Counted from the first letter of the stretch, positions 22,867-31,740 are shown. The stretch: DNA of 64,000 nt from Pseudomonadota bacterium (GCA_029782295.1 JAKOVB010000027.1:434001-498000); one strand, 5' to 3'. Notes: generated by a model from the letters alone, not told the origin. Translations and numbers: made by a program.

Positions 22867-24462
22867 ATGCAGATGGCAGAGCAATATGCGATTCCCCAGC
22901 ACGGCACCCTCGGCAGGTTTTTCTCCCGTACGAACGATTTCAATGATCTGTTTTATCTCCGATGGGGAAATATAGAATTCGATGTCGCGTACGGCGCACA
23001 GGCTAACGTCAAGGTCATTCTCAGGGTTTACCGCAACAACAATGTGTGTGAAACCTTCATCGTGGATACGGATGCGTTTGATATTCAGTGGAATCGTCAC
23101 AAGAGGCGCACCCGGGATTTCTACATTCATCCGGATTCGGCGAACTTCGGACAGGCCAGTTGCGTCAAGTTTTCTTTTCTCGTGCATCTGAATGAACACT
23201 CCATTCCCTCGCAGCATGAATACATTTTCATGGAATGGAACCAGCTCCAGGACACACAACCCCAGCATCGCAAAATCAGTACGGAATGGGCAACGCAGAA
23301 CACTTATCGTGCCCATGAGTTGAACAGCCATGAGCTACAGTGCGATGTGGATTGGTATAACCAGCATTTTGATGCACTCAGGCTGATCCCGAAGTTTACG
23401 AAGGGGCAACAAAACCATCCTTACCATCCGAAGCGTTTCATTCATGACCATATCGACAAGGTCATTCAGAGCAAGCGGAATAACCCGGATCGCCTATGCA
23501 CCATCAAGGTCAGCGTGGATTGCATCGATGATCAAGATTTCATCGATCATCTGATCCATGCCAGCAAGCAGAAGGTTCTGGTCCAATGTGTCGTAGATTG
23601 GCGCAAGATGACGCTGACCAACAGCCAGAACTACGCGAAACTGAAGCGCTCCGGAATCGAGTTGATTGGTGTGTTTTGTACACCCAAGCACCCCCTCATC
23701 GAGGTGGATCCCGATATGCATACCAAGTTTGTGATTTTCAACGACGAGGATGCCATTCTGGGATCATTCAACATTACCTTTGACCGTTGGTGGGCTAACT
23801 GGGAATCCGGGATGACATTTCATTCCCAAGGGATCTGCAGGTTGCTGGACAATATTTTCCAGAGTCAAAGAGGTGGGGTCATCCAGAGATATGGGATCGA
23901 CCCGATGAGCCATTTCAATCTGCTCTATACCTTTGGCCGGCACCATATGCTCAACGGCAAAGCTTACCGCCCGCATCATGCCATTCTTTCGGAAATTCAT
24001 CGGGCACGTCATACCATCAAACTTTCATTATTTTTGATAGGCGACCTGCAGGGGGACCATCACGACAGCGTTGTCGATGCGTTGATCCATGCCAAAAACC
24101 GTGGCGTAGATGTTCATATCCTGTTCAACGGGCATCTGGCCAGGCAGGGCAGGGTGGGAATTGAGCGTAGCATGCATGAGGAACTGAACCGTCCTTTGCT
24201 TCCAGCGGTACAACGGCTTAAGTCAGCAGGGGTGCGTGTGGGGCTGCTTTATGGGCAGCACGATCATCCTGTGCCTTACTCCCCCATCCACTCCAAGTAT
24301 TGCATCATCGATGAAACAGTTGTGATCGAGGGGAGCTTCAACTGGTACAACACTTCGGTGTTTTCCCATGACCTGCTTGTCGTCGTGAATAACCCCGATA
24401 TCGCACACCCTTACCTGTATGAGTTCGAGCAAATGCAGAGATTGTTCAGGATTTTTTATTGA
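22867..24462 (+). CDS. phospholipase-D-like protein with two HKD motifs and a novel N-terminal domain
   Basis: 531 residues, no signal peptide. The C-terminal 350 residues contain two PLD-type half-sites: H285-T-K287 with GSFN at 299-302, and H475-S-K477 with D482 and GSFN at 489-492. In the first half-site the usual Asp after HxKxxxx is Asn292; the second is canonical. PLD-like enzymes hydrolyse or transfer phosphodiesters in lipids or nucleic acids through a phosphohistidine. Residues 1-140 resemble no domain I know and look rich in beta-strands. A second ATG two codons in is an equal start candidate. It probably shares an operon with the CBM21-EEP gene and ends one base before convergent glgX. 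Confidence 0.85.
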   Translation: MQMAEQYAIPQHGTLGRFFSRTNDFNDLFYLRWGNIEFDVAYGAQANVKVILRVYRNNNVCETFIVDTDAFDIQWNRHKRRTRDFYIHPDSANFGQASCVKFSFLVHLNEHSIPSQHEYIFMEWNQLQDTQPQHRKISTEWATQNTYRAHELNSHELQCDVDWYNQHFDALRLIPKFTKGQQNHPYHPKRFIHDHIDKVIQSKRNNPDRLCTIKVSVDCIDDQDFIDHLIHASKQKVLVQCVVDWRKMTLTNSQNYAKLKRSGIELIGVFCTPKHPLIEVDPDMHTKFVIFNDEDAILGSFNITFDRWWANWESGMTFHSQGICRLLDNIFQSQRGGVIQRYGIDPMSHFNLLYTFGRHHMLNGKAYRPHHAILSEIHRARHTIKLSLFLIGDLQGDHHDSVVDALIHAKNRGVDVHILFNGHLARQGRVGIERSMHEELNRPLLPAVQRLKSAGVRVGLLYGQHDHPVPYSPIHSKYCIIDETVVIEGSFNWYNTSVFSHDLLVVVNNPDIAHPYLYEFEQMQRLFRIFY

Positions 24463-24463
24463 T

Positions 24464-26716
24464 CTAGCGCTTGTTGAACCATCGCTTCAGCATGGAGGCT
24501 TTTTTTCTTCTGGAGTAAAGCAGTTCTTCCGTCCTTGGGGAATTCTCGATGGAATTCTCAAGGTTAAGCGCATCTTCATGCTGCTGCGATATTCTGGGCC
24601 TGATCAAAAGAGCGACTGAACGGCCTTTAAGCAGGAACTCATCCCCGCTTGCGTAATCGCCGTAATTCGCTTTGTTGTGGTCCGAGTTGGTATCCAGGAT
24701 GCAATGCCATCGCTCGGGTCGACGGAAACGGGGAATCTCGAATGCGACAGGTTCATGGTGCGCGTTGATTAGCAGCAAAAAATCATCGTCCTGAATCGGC
24801 TTGCCCTGCAGGTCCACTTCGTCCAGATGCGCTCCCAGAAAATAAACACCCAGGCTGGGGATGTGGAGTTTGTGCCATTCCTCACCGACGATTTCGTTCC
24901 CCTCGGTGTTGAACCAGGCCATGTCCTTGACACGCTTGCCGTTGGGTTCGCGCCCGACGAAAAAGCGGTTGCGATGAAATAGCGGGTGCGCCTTGCGCAG
25001 TGCGATAATTTGTTGCACGAAGCGCAGGAACTGACGCTCCTCGTCCGGGATATTCCAGTTGACCCAACTGATCTCATTGTCCTGGCAATAAGCATTATTG
25101 TTGCCATTCTGGCTGCGTCCCATCTCGTCACCGGCGACCAGCATGGGCACCCCCTGGGACAGAAATAGCGTTGTGATCAGTGCACGACGCTGGCAGAACC
25201 GCTGGCGCTTGATTTCAGGATCGTCTGTCGCCCCCTCGACCCCGCAGTTCCACGATCGGTTGTAAGACTCTCCATCCCCATTTCCCTCGCCATTCGCTTC
25301 GTTGTGCTTTTCGTTATAACTCACCAGGTCCGTCAAGGTGAATCCATCGTGCGCGGTAAGAAAATTGATGCTGGCGTAAGGACGTCGCCCGCTATGATTG
25401 TAGATGTCGGATGAGCCTGTGAGCCTGGATGCCATCTGTGCAGTGAGGTCACCCTCTCCTTTCCAGAACGACCGCAATACGTCGCGATATTTACCATTCC
25501 ACTCGGCCCAGCCTGGTGGAAAGTTACCGACCTGGTAGCCTCCGACCCCCAGATCCCATGGCTCTGCGATAAGCTTGACCCGTGACAATACCGGATCCTG
25601 ATGGATGATATCCAGGAAGGCGCCCAGGCGGTCCACATCGTACAATTCACGCGCAAGCGAGGAGGCCAGGTCGAAGCGGAAACCGTCCACATGCATTTCC
25701 AGCACCCAGTAGCGCAGGCTGTCCATGATGAGCTGAAGCACCCGCGGGTGTGTCATGTCCAGGGTGTTGCCGCAGCCGGTATAGTCTCGATAATAGCGGT
25801 GATGGCCAGGTTCCAGGCGGTAATAGGCTGCGTTGTCGATACCACGAAAGCTTAATGTGGGGCCCCGATGGTTGCCTTCGGCAGTGTGGTTGTAGACCAC
25901 GTCCAGGATGACTTCAATGCCATGCGCATGCAGCGACTTGACCATGGATTTGAATTCCACGATGGCGTCCGTGGCGCTGTAGCGTATATCTGGTGCAAAG
26001 TATCCAATCGAGTTGTAACCCCAGTAGTTTCTCAACCCTTTTTCAAGCAAGTGCCTGTCATCGATGAAGGCATGCACTGGCATCAATTCAACCGCGGTGA
26101 CCCCCAGGCTTTTGAGGTGAGAAATGGCGGGTGCAGTAGCCAGTCCGGCATAGGTCCCCCTGAGGTCTTCCGGAATGTCGGGATGAAGTTTTGTAAACCC
26201 TTTGACATGCAGTTCGTAGATGACCGTTTCATTCCATGGGGTAGCCAGCAGGCGGTCCCCCTCCCAGTCAAAATGCGTGTCGACCACCTTGCATTTCGGC
26301 ATGTTGCTCGCATTGTCGTGCGTGTCGAATGACAGGTCCTCATCCGGATGGCCAACCTCGTAACCGAAATTGGCATCAGACCAGTGCACATCACCAACTA
26401 TCGCCTTGGCGTAGGGATCCAGCAGCAATTTGTGCGCATTGAATCGATGGCCATGCTCCGGGAAATAAGGGCCGTGTACGCGATAGCCGTATAGCAGACC
26501 CGGGCGTGCCTCGGGGAGATACCCATGCCAGACCTGGTCGGTATGCTCCAGAAGAGTGATGCGTTGTACCTCGTGATGACCCGTTTCATCGAACAGGCAC
26601 AACTCGACTTTCTCACCATGCTCCGAAAAGATGGCGAAGTTTACCCCTGACCCATCCCATGTGGCTCCCAATGGATAATGGCGGCCTGGCCATAAACTCA
26701 TCTGCTTACGCTTCAT
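24464..26716 (-). CDS. glgX: glycogen debranching enzyme (isoamylase type)
   Basis: 750 residues. An N-terminal CBM48-like beta-sandwich (about 10-150) precedes the GH13 barrel. The catalytic triad is visible as D349 (DGFRFDL), E385 (IAEPWD) and D457 (TAHDGF). GlgX cuts alpha-1,6 branches of phosphorylase-limited glycogen in the cytoplasm. No glgA, glgB, glgC or glgP is in the window, so this copy is detached from a glycogen operon and sits instead with the CBM21-EEP and PLD-like genes, ending one base from the latter. It could be a second debranching enzyme. Confidence 0.93.
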   Translation of the reverse strand: MKRKQMSLWPGRHYPLGATWDGSGVNFAIFSEHGEKVELCLFDETGHHEVQRITLLEHTDQVWHGYLPEARPGLLYGYRVHGPYFPEHGHRFNAHKLLLDPYAKAIVGDVHWSDANFGYEVGHPDEDLSFDTHDNASNMPKCKVVDTHFDWEGDRLLATPWNETVIYELHVKGFTKLHPDIPEDLRGTYAGLATAPAISHLKSLGVTAVELMPVHAFIDDRHLLEKGLRNYWGYNSIGYFAPDIRYSATDAIVEFKSMVKSLHAHGIEVILDVVYNHTAEGNHRGPTLSFRGIDNAAYYRLEPGHHRYYRDYTGCGNTLDMTHPRVLQLIMDSLRYWVLEMHVDGFRFDLASSLARELYDVDRLGAFLDIIHQDPVLSRVKLIAEPWDLGVGGYQVGNFPPGWAEWNGKYRDVLRSFWKGEGDLTAQMASRLTGSSDIYNHSGRRPYASINFLTAHDGFTLTDLVSYNEKHNEANGEGNGDGESYNRSWNCGVEGATDDPEIKRQRFCQRRALITTLFLSQGVPMLVAGDEMGRSQNGNNNAYCQDNEISWVNWNIPDEERQFLRFVQQIIALRKAHPLFHRNRFFVGREPNGKRVKDMAWFNTEGNEIVGEEWHKLHIPSLGVYFLGAHLDEVDLQGKPIQDDDFLLLINAHHEPVAFEIPRFRRPERWHCILDTNSDHNKANYGDYASGDEFLLKGRSVALLIRPRISQQHEDALNLENSIENSPRTEELLYSRRKKASMLKRWFNKR

Positions 26717-27044
26717 TCTGTGGGGTTTCTTCTAAGCATCTGAGGGGTCCGGCATGCAAATAACTGCCGGAGGATGCCACAAAATCGAGGGGGTACCAAC
26801 CTTTTTAAGGGGATTTGTCGCGAGAGCGCTTCAATTGGGCTTCTCCCCAGACCTGGCTGCCACGATAAGGCCAGCGCGATCAGGGGGATTACTGATGGAG
26901 TTGGAATGTCGTGTGCAGCAGCGATTTCATCGTCAATTCCTGACCATGCGCCTTCAGATGGATGACGATTCTGCTTTCGCGCATGCGCTACCAGGTTGGT
27001 CTGCTTTATTTGCCTGCCATCCACACATGCTTAACATCGCGGAT
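26717..27044. other. non-coding leader upstream of glgX
   Basis: This 328-base stretch separates glgX from the small gene at 27045-27215. Several open frames cross it on both strands but none has a ribosome site or family-like sequence. It probably holds the glgX promoter; I see no clear -35/-10 pair. Confidence 0.4.
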
Positions 27045-27215
27045 CTACCCGTCGCCGCCTTCATACTTACCGGTACGATCGTTGAGCAGTTCTGAAAAAC
27101 CATGTCGCTTGGCGATTTGCTGGGCAAGCAGATAACGTTCGTCAGATTTGTGCAGGAGCCCAAGTATCATGACGATCAGCGTTCTCAGGTCATCGTGTGC
27201 TTGTTGTCTTTCCAT
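27045..27215 (-). CDS. 56-residue hypothetical protein with strong ribosome-binding site
   Basis: Starts MERQQAHDDL and is preceded by AAAAAGGAGCGCTCAA, an excellent Shine-Dalgarno at proper spacing, which is the main reason to believe it is real. Residues about 8-40 should form amphipathic helices (RTLIVMILGLLHKSDERYLL); the end is charged and Gly-rich. No domain is recognised. It lies 69 bases downstream of a perfect palindrome and upstream of glgX on the same strand. It might be a small regulator or helical adaptor, but nothing in the sequence settles this. Confidence 0.5.
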   Translation of the reverse strand: MERQQAHDDLRTLIVMILGLLHKSDERYLLAQQIAKRHGFSELLNDRTGKYEGGDG

Positions 27216-27283
27216 TTGAGCGCTCCTTTTTGGAGTGGCTGATGAGCATGCAGCGCTTTCTGATCTTGCATAAACACAAACCA

Positions 27284-27308
27284 ATTGTTGACTAATTTTA
27301 TCAACAAT
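27284..27308. promoter_or_regulatory. perfect palindrome, candidate operator
   Basis: ATTGTTGA and TCAACAAT form a perfect 8-base inverted repeat around a 9-base AT-rich spacer, 25 bases in all, upstream of the small gene at 27045-27215. The symmetry and size fit a dimeric repressor site. There is no T-run, so a terminator is unlikely. Confidence 0.45.
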
Positions 27309-27505
27309 ACAAGTGGATCAATCCGTCCAGGCAGATTTTTTAAAACACAGGGGCGTGAGGAGTCGCGCCAACAGCAGACATGTTTCTATGTCATGCCGGG
27401 TCGATCGTACTGATCAGCAATCTTGCGGCCTGGCGGGTAACAACGGATTAAGCATGCAATCGGCCAGATTCGGTATTTGGAGTGGCCTAAATTCTGGCAG
27501 AAATG
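27309..27505. other. spacer between the palindrome and yicC
   Basis: About 200 bases after the yicC stop (minus strand) with no credible gene, terminator or repeat that I can see. It may mark the boundary of the accessory block. Confidence 0.3.
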
Positions 27506-28381
27506 CTACTCAAGGTTCTGAATCTGTTCGCGCATCTGCTCGATCAACACTTTTAGTTCCATCGATACCTGCGATGTATCCGTCGACACTGACTTGGAAC
27601 CCAGGGTATTGGCCTCACGGTTCAGTTCCTGCATCAGGAAATCCAGCCGCTTGCCGACCGAGCCGCCGGTCGCGAGGATACGTCTCACTTCCTGCAGGTG
27701 CGTGGTCAAACGCCCCAGTTCTTCATCGACGTCGATCTTCTGGGCGAACAGGGTGAGCTCCTGGCGGATGCGCTCGTCATCGTCCGCCTGCAACACCTCG
27801 CGCAAGCGGGCCGTGAGCTTTTCCTGATAGGCCTGAAGCAAAGCCGGCAGCAATGGACGCACCTTGTCGACCTGAGCTTCCATCATGGCAACACGTTCGA
27901 GAATAATGGCCTTGAGCTTTTCACCTTCCCTGGCACGCGACTGGGCCATGTCCTGCAAGCCCTGGTCAAGCAGTGACAGGACCTCGGCACGCAAGGTATC
28001 CACAGATACCGCGCTGCTGGCCAGCACCCCGGGCCAGCGAAGGATATCGGCGACACTGAGATCACGGCTTTGCGGAAACTGTTCGCGAACACGGGTGCTG
28101 AGCTGTGCCAGCTGTTGCAATACGGTTTCATCGACTGCAACGTTGGCGGCCGCCCCTGCAGGCGCAACCAACGACAGGCGGCATTCCACCTTGCCACGGC
28201 CCAGCCTGGCAGCGATCGCCTCGCGGATGGCCGGTTCGAACGGACGCAGTGCATCGTCCACACGCAAATGCAACTCCAGATAGCGATGGTTCACCGCTCG
28301 CAGCTCCATGAGCAGGGTACCTGTCTCGACCATCTGCTCGAGTGCGGCGTAACCGGTCATACTGTGAATCATGCCGTTCAT
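27506..28381 (-). CDS. yicC: YicC-family endoribonuclease
   Basis: 291 residues. The N-terminal YicC domain begins IHSMTGYA and the C-terminal DUF1732 part ends with the strongly conserved GKRLDFLMQELNREANTLGSK. The family includes RNA-degrading enzymes acting on small RNAs. The start at 28381 is supported by GAGG eight bases upstream; an ATG three codons further in is the alternative. In many betaproteobacteria yicC is directly upstream of gmk; here 7.7 kb of accessory DNA intervenes. It is divergent from the kinase gene. Confidence 0.95.
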   Translation of the reverse strand: MNGMIHSMTGYAALEQMVETGTLLMELRAVNHRYLELHLRVDDALRPFEPAIREAIAARLGRGKVECRLSLVAPAGAAANVAVDETVLQQLAQLSTRVREQFPQSRDLSVADILRWPGVLASSAVSVDTLRAEVLSLLDQGLQDMAQSRAREGEKLKAIILERVAMMEAQVDKVRPLLPALLQAYQEKLTARLREVLQADDDERIRQELTLFAQKIDVDEELGRLTTHLQEVRRILATGGSVGKRLDFLMQELNREANTLGSKSVSTDTSQVSMELKVLIEQMREQIQNLE

Positions 28382-28470
28382 CTAAAAATCCTCAAATTTT
28401 TGGCAATATTATCAAATCCACCGCAGTTCATGACAAAATAACCCTTTGTTCACTTCACCATACCGAGAGC

Positions 28471-29394
28471 ATGCAGGATCCCGAAAGTCACGCGCTGCCC
28501 AGCGGCTACCAGTTGCAGGAATACCGGATCGAGAAGGTATTGAGCGGCGGCGGGTTCAGCTTCGTCTACCTGGCACGTGACAAGAGCGGTGAGCGTGTGG
28601 CCATCAAGGAATATCTCCCAGCGGCGTTGGCAGTGCGTTCCGACGGTGATCGTGTCGAAGCAAAATCGCCTGAAACACTCATCAATTTCCGTCAGGGGCT
28701 GAAATCCTTTTTCGAGGAAGGCCGGGCGCTGGCCAGCATCAACCACAGCAATATCGTGCGCGTGCTGAATTTCTTCCGCGCCAACGACACAGTCTACATG
28801 GTGATGAAATACGAGCGTGGAAAATCGCTCCAGGAATACATCCAGACCCATGCCGAGCCGGCTCGGGAAGATTTTGTCCGTCGCTTGTTCACCAAACTGC
28901 TCGGCGGACTGCGCGAAGTGCATGCGCGCAAGCTGTTGCATCTCGACATCAAGCCGGCCAACATCTATATCCGCTTGGACGGCTCGCCCGTGCTGCTCGA
29001 TTTCGGCTCCGCCCGCCAGACCCTGACTGACGTCCAAACCAAGCTTCCTTTGAGTTTTACCCCCGGTTTCGCTTCCCCTGAACAGTATGTCGACCGCAAG
29101 CTGCTCGGCCCATGGAGCGACATCTACAGCGTGGGCGCTTCCATGTATGCCTGCCTGGTTCGCACCTCCCCGCCCGCGGCGGACATCCGCTCGCTGCAGG
29201 ATAAGCTGGTCCCTGCCATCCAGATTGGCAAGGGGGTGTATTCGAACCACCTGCTTGAAACCATCGACTGGTGCATGAAACTGGACCCCTTGCAACGTCC
29301 GCAAAGCGTGTTTACCCTACAGAAAGCGCTTCTTGAAACACCGCCGGTAGACAATTCGCTGCTGGCCACGATCAAGCGCAAACTACGCTTATGA
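28471..29394 (+). CDS. Hanks-type serine/threonine protein kinase
   Basis: 307 residues, a soluble kinase without a membrane anchor or sensor domain. Visible are the Gly-rich loop LSGGGFSFVY, ATP-binding K46 (VAIK), catalytic HLDIKPAN (157-164) and DFG (177-179), and a C-lobe ending near 290. HLD instead of HRD makes it a non-RD kinase, so activation-loop phosphorylation may not be needed. It overlaps the PP2C phosphatase gene by four bases (ATGA), so the writing and erasing enzymes are made together. Substrates are unknown. The downstream rph-rdgB-hemW order is conserved in relatives. Confidence 0.92.
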   Translation: MQDPESHALPSGYQLQEYRIEKVLSGGGFSFVYLARDKSGERVAIKEYLPAALAVRSDGDRVEAKSPETLINFRQGLKSFFEEGRALASINHSNIVRVLNFFRANDTVYMVMKYERGKSLQEYIQTHAEPAREDFVRRLFTKLLGGLREVHARKLLHLDIKPANIYIRLDGSPVLLDFGSARQTLTDVQTKLPLSFTPGFASPEQYVDRKLLGPWSDIYSVGASMYACLVRTSPPAADIRSLQDKLVPAIQIGKGVYSNHLLETIDWCMKLDPLQRPQSVFTLQKALLETPPVDNSLLATIKRKLRL

Positions 29395-30317
29395 AATTCA
29401 CGATTGCACAAGATAGCCGCAAAGGTCCTCGAAAGTACAATCAGGACCGGGTCGCCTATTCCTACAGCAAGGATTCCCTGCTGGCTGTTCTCGCTGATGG
29501 CATGGGCGGGCATGAGAACGGCGACATCGCTGCCCAGATCGCCATTACGACACTTACCGACGCGTTCCAGAAAACTGCACTGCCCATTCTGGCCAATCCA
29601 GAAAAATTCCTGACGGATCGCATCATGGAGGCACATCAGGCTATCGCCGGCTATGTTTCCAACCATCAGCTTTTGGATCAGCCGCGGACCACCATCGTCG
29701 CAGCCATTGCACAGGACAACGAACTCTTCGTGGCCCATGTCGGCGACTCGCGCCTCTACCATATCCGGGAGGGCCGGGTGATCGGCCGAACCGAAGACCA
29801 TTCCAAGGTTCAATTGCTGTTCAAGCAAGGACTGATCCCCTTGGGACAGATGGGCATGCATCCCGAACGCAACAAGGTCTACAACTGCCTGGGGGGAAGC
29901 GACCTGCCCAAAGTGGAAACTTCCCCGGTGCGCGAGTTACGCGATGGGGACACCATCATGCTTTGCAGCGACGGGCTGTGGTCTTTGGTGGGAGATGACA
30001 AAATGGCTGACATCCTGTCCTCCGACACGGTCAGCGCCTCCATCCCGGAACTGCTGGATCTTGCCGAGTCCCGCGCGGACCGTAAAAGTGACAACATGAG
30101 CGCGATCGCCTTCAATTGGGGCGGCACGGTATCCGGCAAGATCGTTTCAACCGCTGCCATGCCACTGGATACGGTCACCACCATTCTGATGAACCCTCGC
30201 CACCCTGAGGAAGCGGCCGAACTGGCCGCAGCCGTTCAGGAGGACTTGAGCGATGACGAAATCGAAATCGCCATTGCCGAGATCCAGGCGGCGATCAAGA
30301 AAGTCCAGAAGCCGTAG
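29391..30317 (+). CDS. PP2C-type protein phosphatase
   Basis: 308 residues. Metal-binding motifs of PPM phosphatases are intact: [10 protein letters not shown] near residue 35, [18 protein letters not shown] and the late [10 protein letters not shown]. About 60 extra residues after the domain are acidic and Ala-rich. It should dephosphorylate Ser/Thr targets of the overlapping kinase. It is cytoplasmic and has no regulatory domain. Confidence 0.93.
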   Translation: MKFTIAQDSRKGPRKYNQDRVAYSYSKDSLLAVLADGMGGHENGDIAAQIAITTLTDAFQKTALPILANPEKFLTDRIMEAHQAIAGYVSNHQLLDQPRTTIVAAIAQDNELFVAHVGDSRLYHIREGRVIGRTEDHSKVQLLFKQGLIPLGQMGMHPERNKVYNCLGGSDLPKVETSPVRELRDGDTIMLCSDGLWSLVGDDKMADILSSDTVSASIPELLDLAESRADRKSDNMSAIAFNWGGTVSGKIVSTAAMPLDTVTTILMNPRHPEEAAELAAAVQEDLSDDEIEIAIAEIQAAIKKVQKP

Positions 30318-30357
30318 CCTCCTGCCGACAGACGCAGGCTTTTCATTCTCCTGACGT

Positions 30358-30363
30358 TATAAT
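30358..30363 (+). promoter_or_regulatory. candidate -10 box for rph
   Basis: TATAAT, six of six to consensus, 31 bases before the rph start. There is no good -35 at the usual distance. A weak hairpin (CCTGC...GCAGG then TTTT) just upstream at 30321-30342 may end the phosphatase transcript. Confidence 0.35.
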
Positions 30364-30394
30364 TCAGGCTTCAACCCACAGCAAGGAACAACCT

Positions 30395-31114
30395 ATGCGC
30401 CCCAGTCAACGCGCACCCGGCGAATTGCGCCCGGTCGAGATCATCCGCCAGTACACCAAGCACGCCGAAGGTTCGGTCCTGGTCAAGTTCGGGGATACCC
30501 ATGTGATCTGTACTGCCAGCATCGATGAGAAGGTCCCACCCTTCCTGCGCGGCAAGAATCAAGGCTGGGTAACTGCAGAATACGGCATGCTGCCGCGTTC
30601 CACGGGCAGCCGCATGGACCGCGAGGCAGCCAAAGGCAAGCAATCGGGCCGCACCCAGGAAATCCAGCGCCTGATCGGTCGCAGCCTGCGTGCCATCATC
30701 GACCTGGACAAACTGGGCGAGCGCACCATTCAGGTGGACTGCGACGTCATTCAGGCAGATGGCGGTACCCGTACTGCAAGCATTACCGGCGCCTATGTTG
30801 CATTGCATGACGCCATCGGCACGCTGCTGGCCAAACAGCTCATTGCCGAATCCCCATTGCGTGACTTCGTAGCGGCTATTTCGGTTGGAGTCTACCAAGG
30901 TACACCGGTCCTGGATCTGGATTACATCGAGGACTCCGGCTGCGATACCGACATGAATGTGGTCATGACCGGGAACGGCGGGTTCGTCGAAATTCAGGGC
31001 ACGGCGGAGGGGACGCCTTTCCAGCGCGCCGAAATGAACCAGATGCTGGATCTGGCGCAAGCCGGCATCACGCAGTTGATCGCCAGACAGAAGGCCGTGC
31101 TCGGAATAGCCTGA
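30395..31114 (+). CDS. rph: ribonuclease PH
   Basis: 239 residues, complete. RNase PH trims tRNA 3' ends by phosphorolysis. Hallmarks are [30 protein letters not shown], and [24 protein letters not shown]. Unlike the frameshifted copy of laboratory E. coli K-12, the C-terminus is intact. It precedes rdgB by 32 bases. Confidence 0.97.
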   Translation: MRPSQRAPGELRPVEIIRQYTKHAEGSVLVKFGDTHVICTASIDEKVPPFLRGKNQGWVTAEYGMLPRSTGSRMDREAAKGKQSGRTQEIQRLIGRSLRAIIDLDKLGERTIQVDCDVIQADGGTRTASITGAYVALHDAIGTLLAKQLIAESPLRDFVAAISVGVYQGTPVLDLDYIEDSGCDTDMNVVMTGNGGFVEIQGTAEGTPFQRAEMNQMLDLAQAGITQLIARQKAVLGIA

Positions 31115-31146
31115 TCCCTCGGTGACATCTTTCTTGAGTTGAATCC

Positions 31147-31740
31147 ATGAACAAGCTCGTCATCGCCACTGGCAACGCCCACAAGCTCCACGAGATCAGC
31201 ACCTTGCTGCAACCGCTCGGGATCGAGGTCATTTCACAAGCCAAGTTCAATGTGCCGGAAGCGGCAGAGCCGCATTGCACCTTTATCGAAAATGCCCTGG
31301 CCAAAGCTCGTCACGCCGCCCGCCTGACCGGCCTGCCGGCCCTTGCCGATGATTCTGGCATTTGCGTGCACGCACTGGGGGGCGCTCCCGGGGTGATCTC
31401 CGCCATTTATGCGGGGGAACCACGTTCGGATGCCCGGAACAATGAAAAGCTGCTGGCGACGATGGAGGGGATATCCGACCGGCGCGCCCATTATCACTGT
31501 GCACTGGTGCTGCTGCGCCACGCCGATGACCCCCAACCCATCATCGCAGAAGGTCAATGGCACGGGGTCATCCTGGAAGCCCCACGCGGCGAAGGCGGCT
31601 TCGGCTACGACCCCTTGTTCCTGGACACCTCGCTCAACCAGACCGTGGCCGAGATTTCCACCGAAGACAAGAATCGCGTCAGCCACCGGGGCCAGGCGCT
31701 GCGTGCGCTGCTGGAGAAGTTGCGCGGCGAGTTACTGTGA
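31147..31740 (+). CDS. rdgB: XTP/dITP pyrophosphatase
   Basis: 197 residues. Removes non-canonical purine triphosphates (dITP, XTP) from the nucleotide pool. Family motifs are VIATGNAHKLHEI at the start, LPALADDSGICVHALGG, and the late GEGGFGYDPLF and SHRGQAL. It overlaps hemW by a GTGA junction. Confidence 0.96.
   Translation: MNKLVIATGNAHKLHEISTLLQPLGIEVISQAKFNVPEAAEPHCTFIENALAKARHAARLTGLPALADDSGICVHALGGAPGVISAIYAGEPRSDARNNEKLLATMEGISDRRAHYHCALVLLRHADDPQPIIAEGQWHGVILEAPRGEGGFGYDPLFLDTSLNQTVAEISTEDKNRVSHRGQALRALLEKLRGELL

Noticed and set aside
21334-24462. Anti-phage defence pair (nuclease-like EEP plus PLD)
   Set aside because: Possible in principle, but the tandem CBM21 domains and glgX point to glucan, and no defence-associated gene is nearby.
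26754-27095. Plus-strand 113-codon frame upstream of glgX
   Set aside because: No ribosome site, no family resemblance, and it overlaps the better-supported small gene on the minus strand.
19852-27505. Mobile element or prophage origin of the accessory block
   Set aside because: No transposase, integrase, tRNA target, terminal repeats or phage genes are seen; acquisition is inferred only from broken gene order.
31557-31736. In-frame extension of hemW back into rdgB
   Set aside because: The conserved HemW start region begins at the GTG overlapping the rdgB stop; the extension only reads rdgB out of frame.
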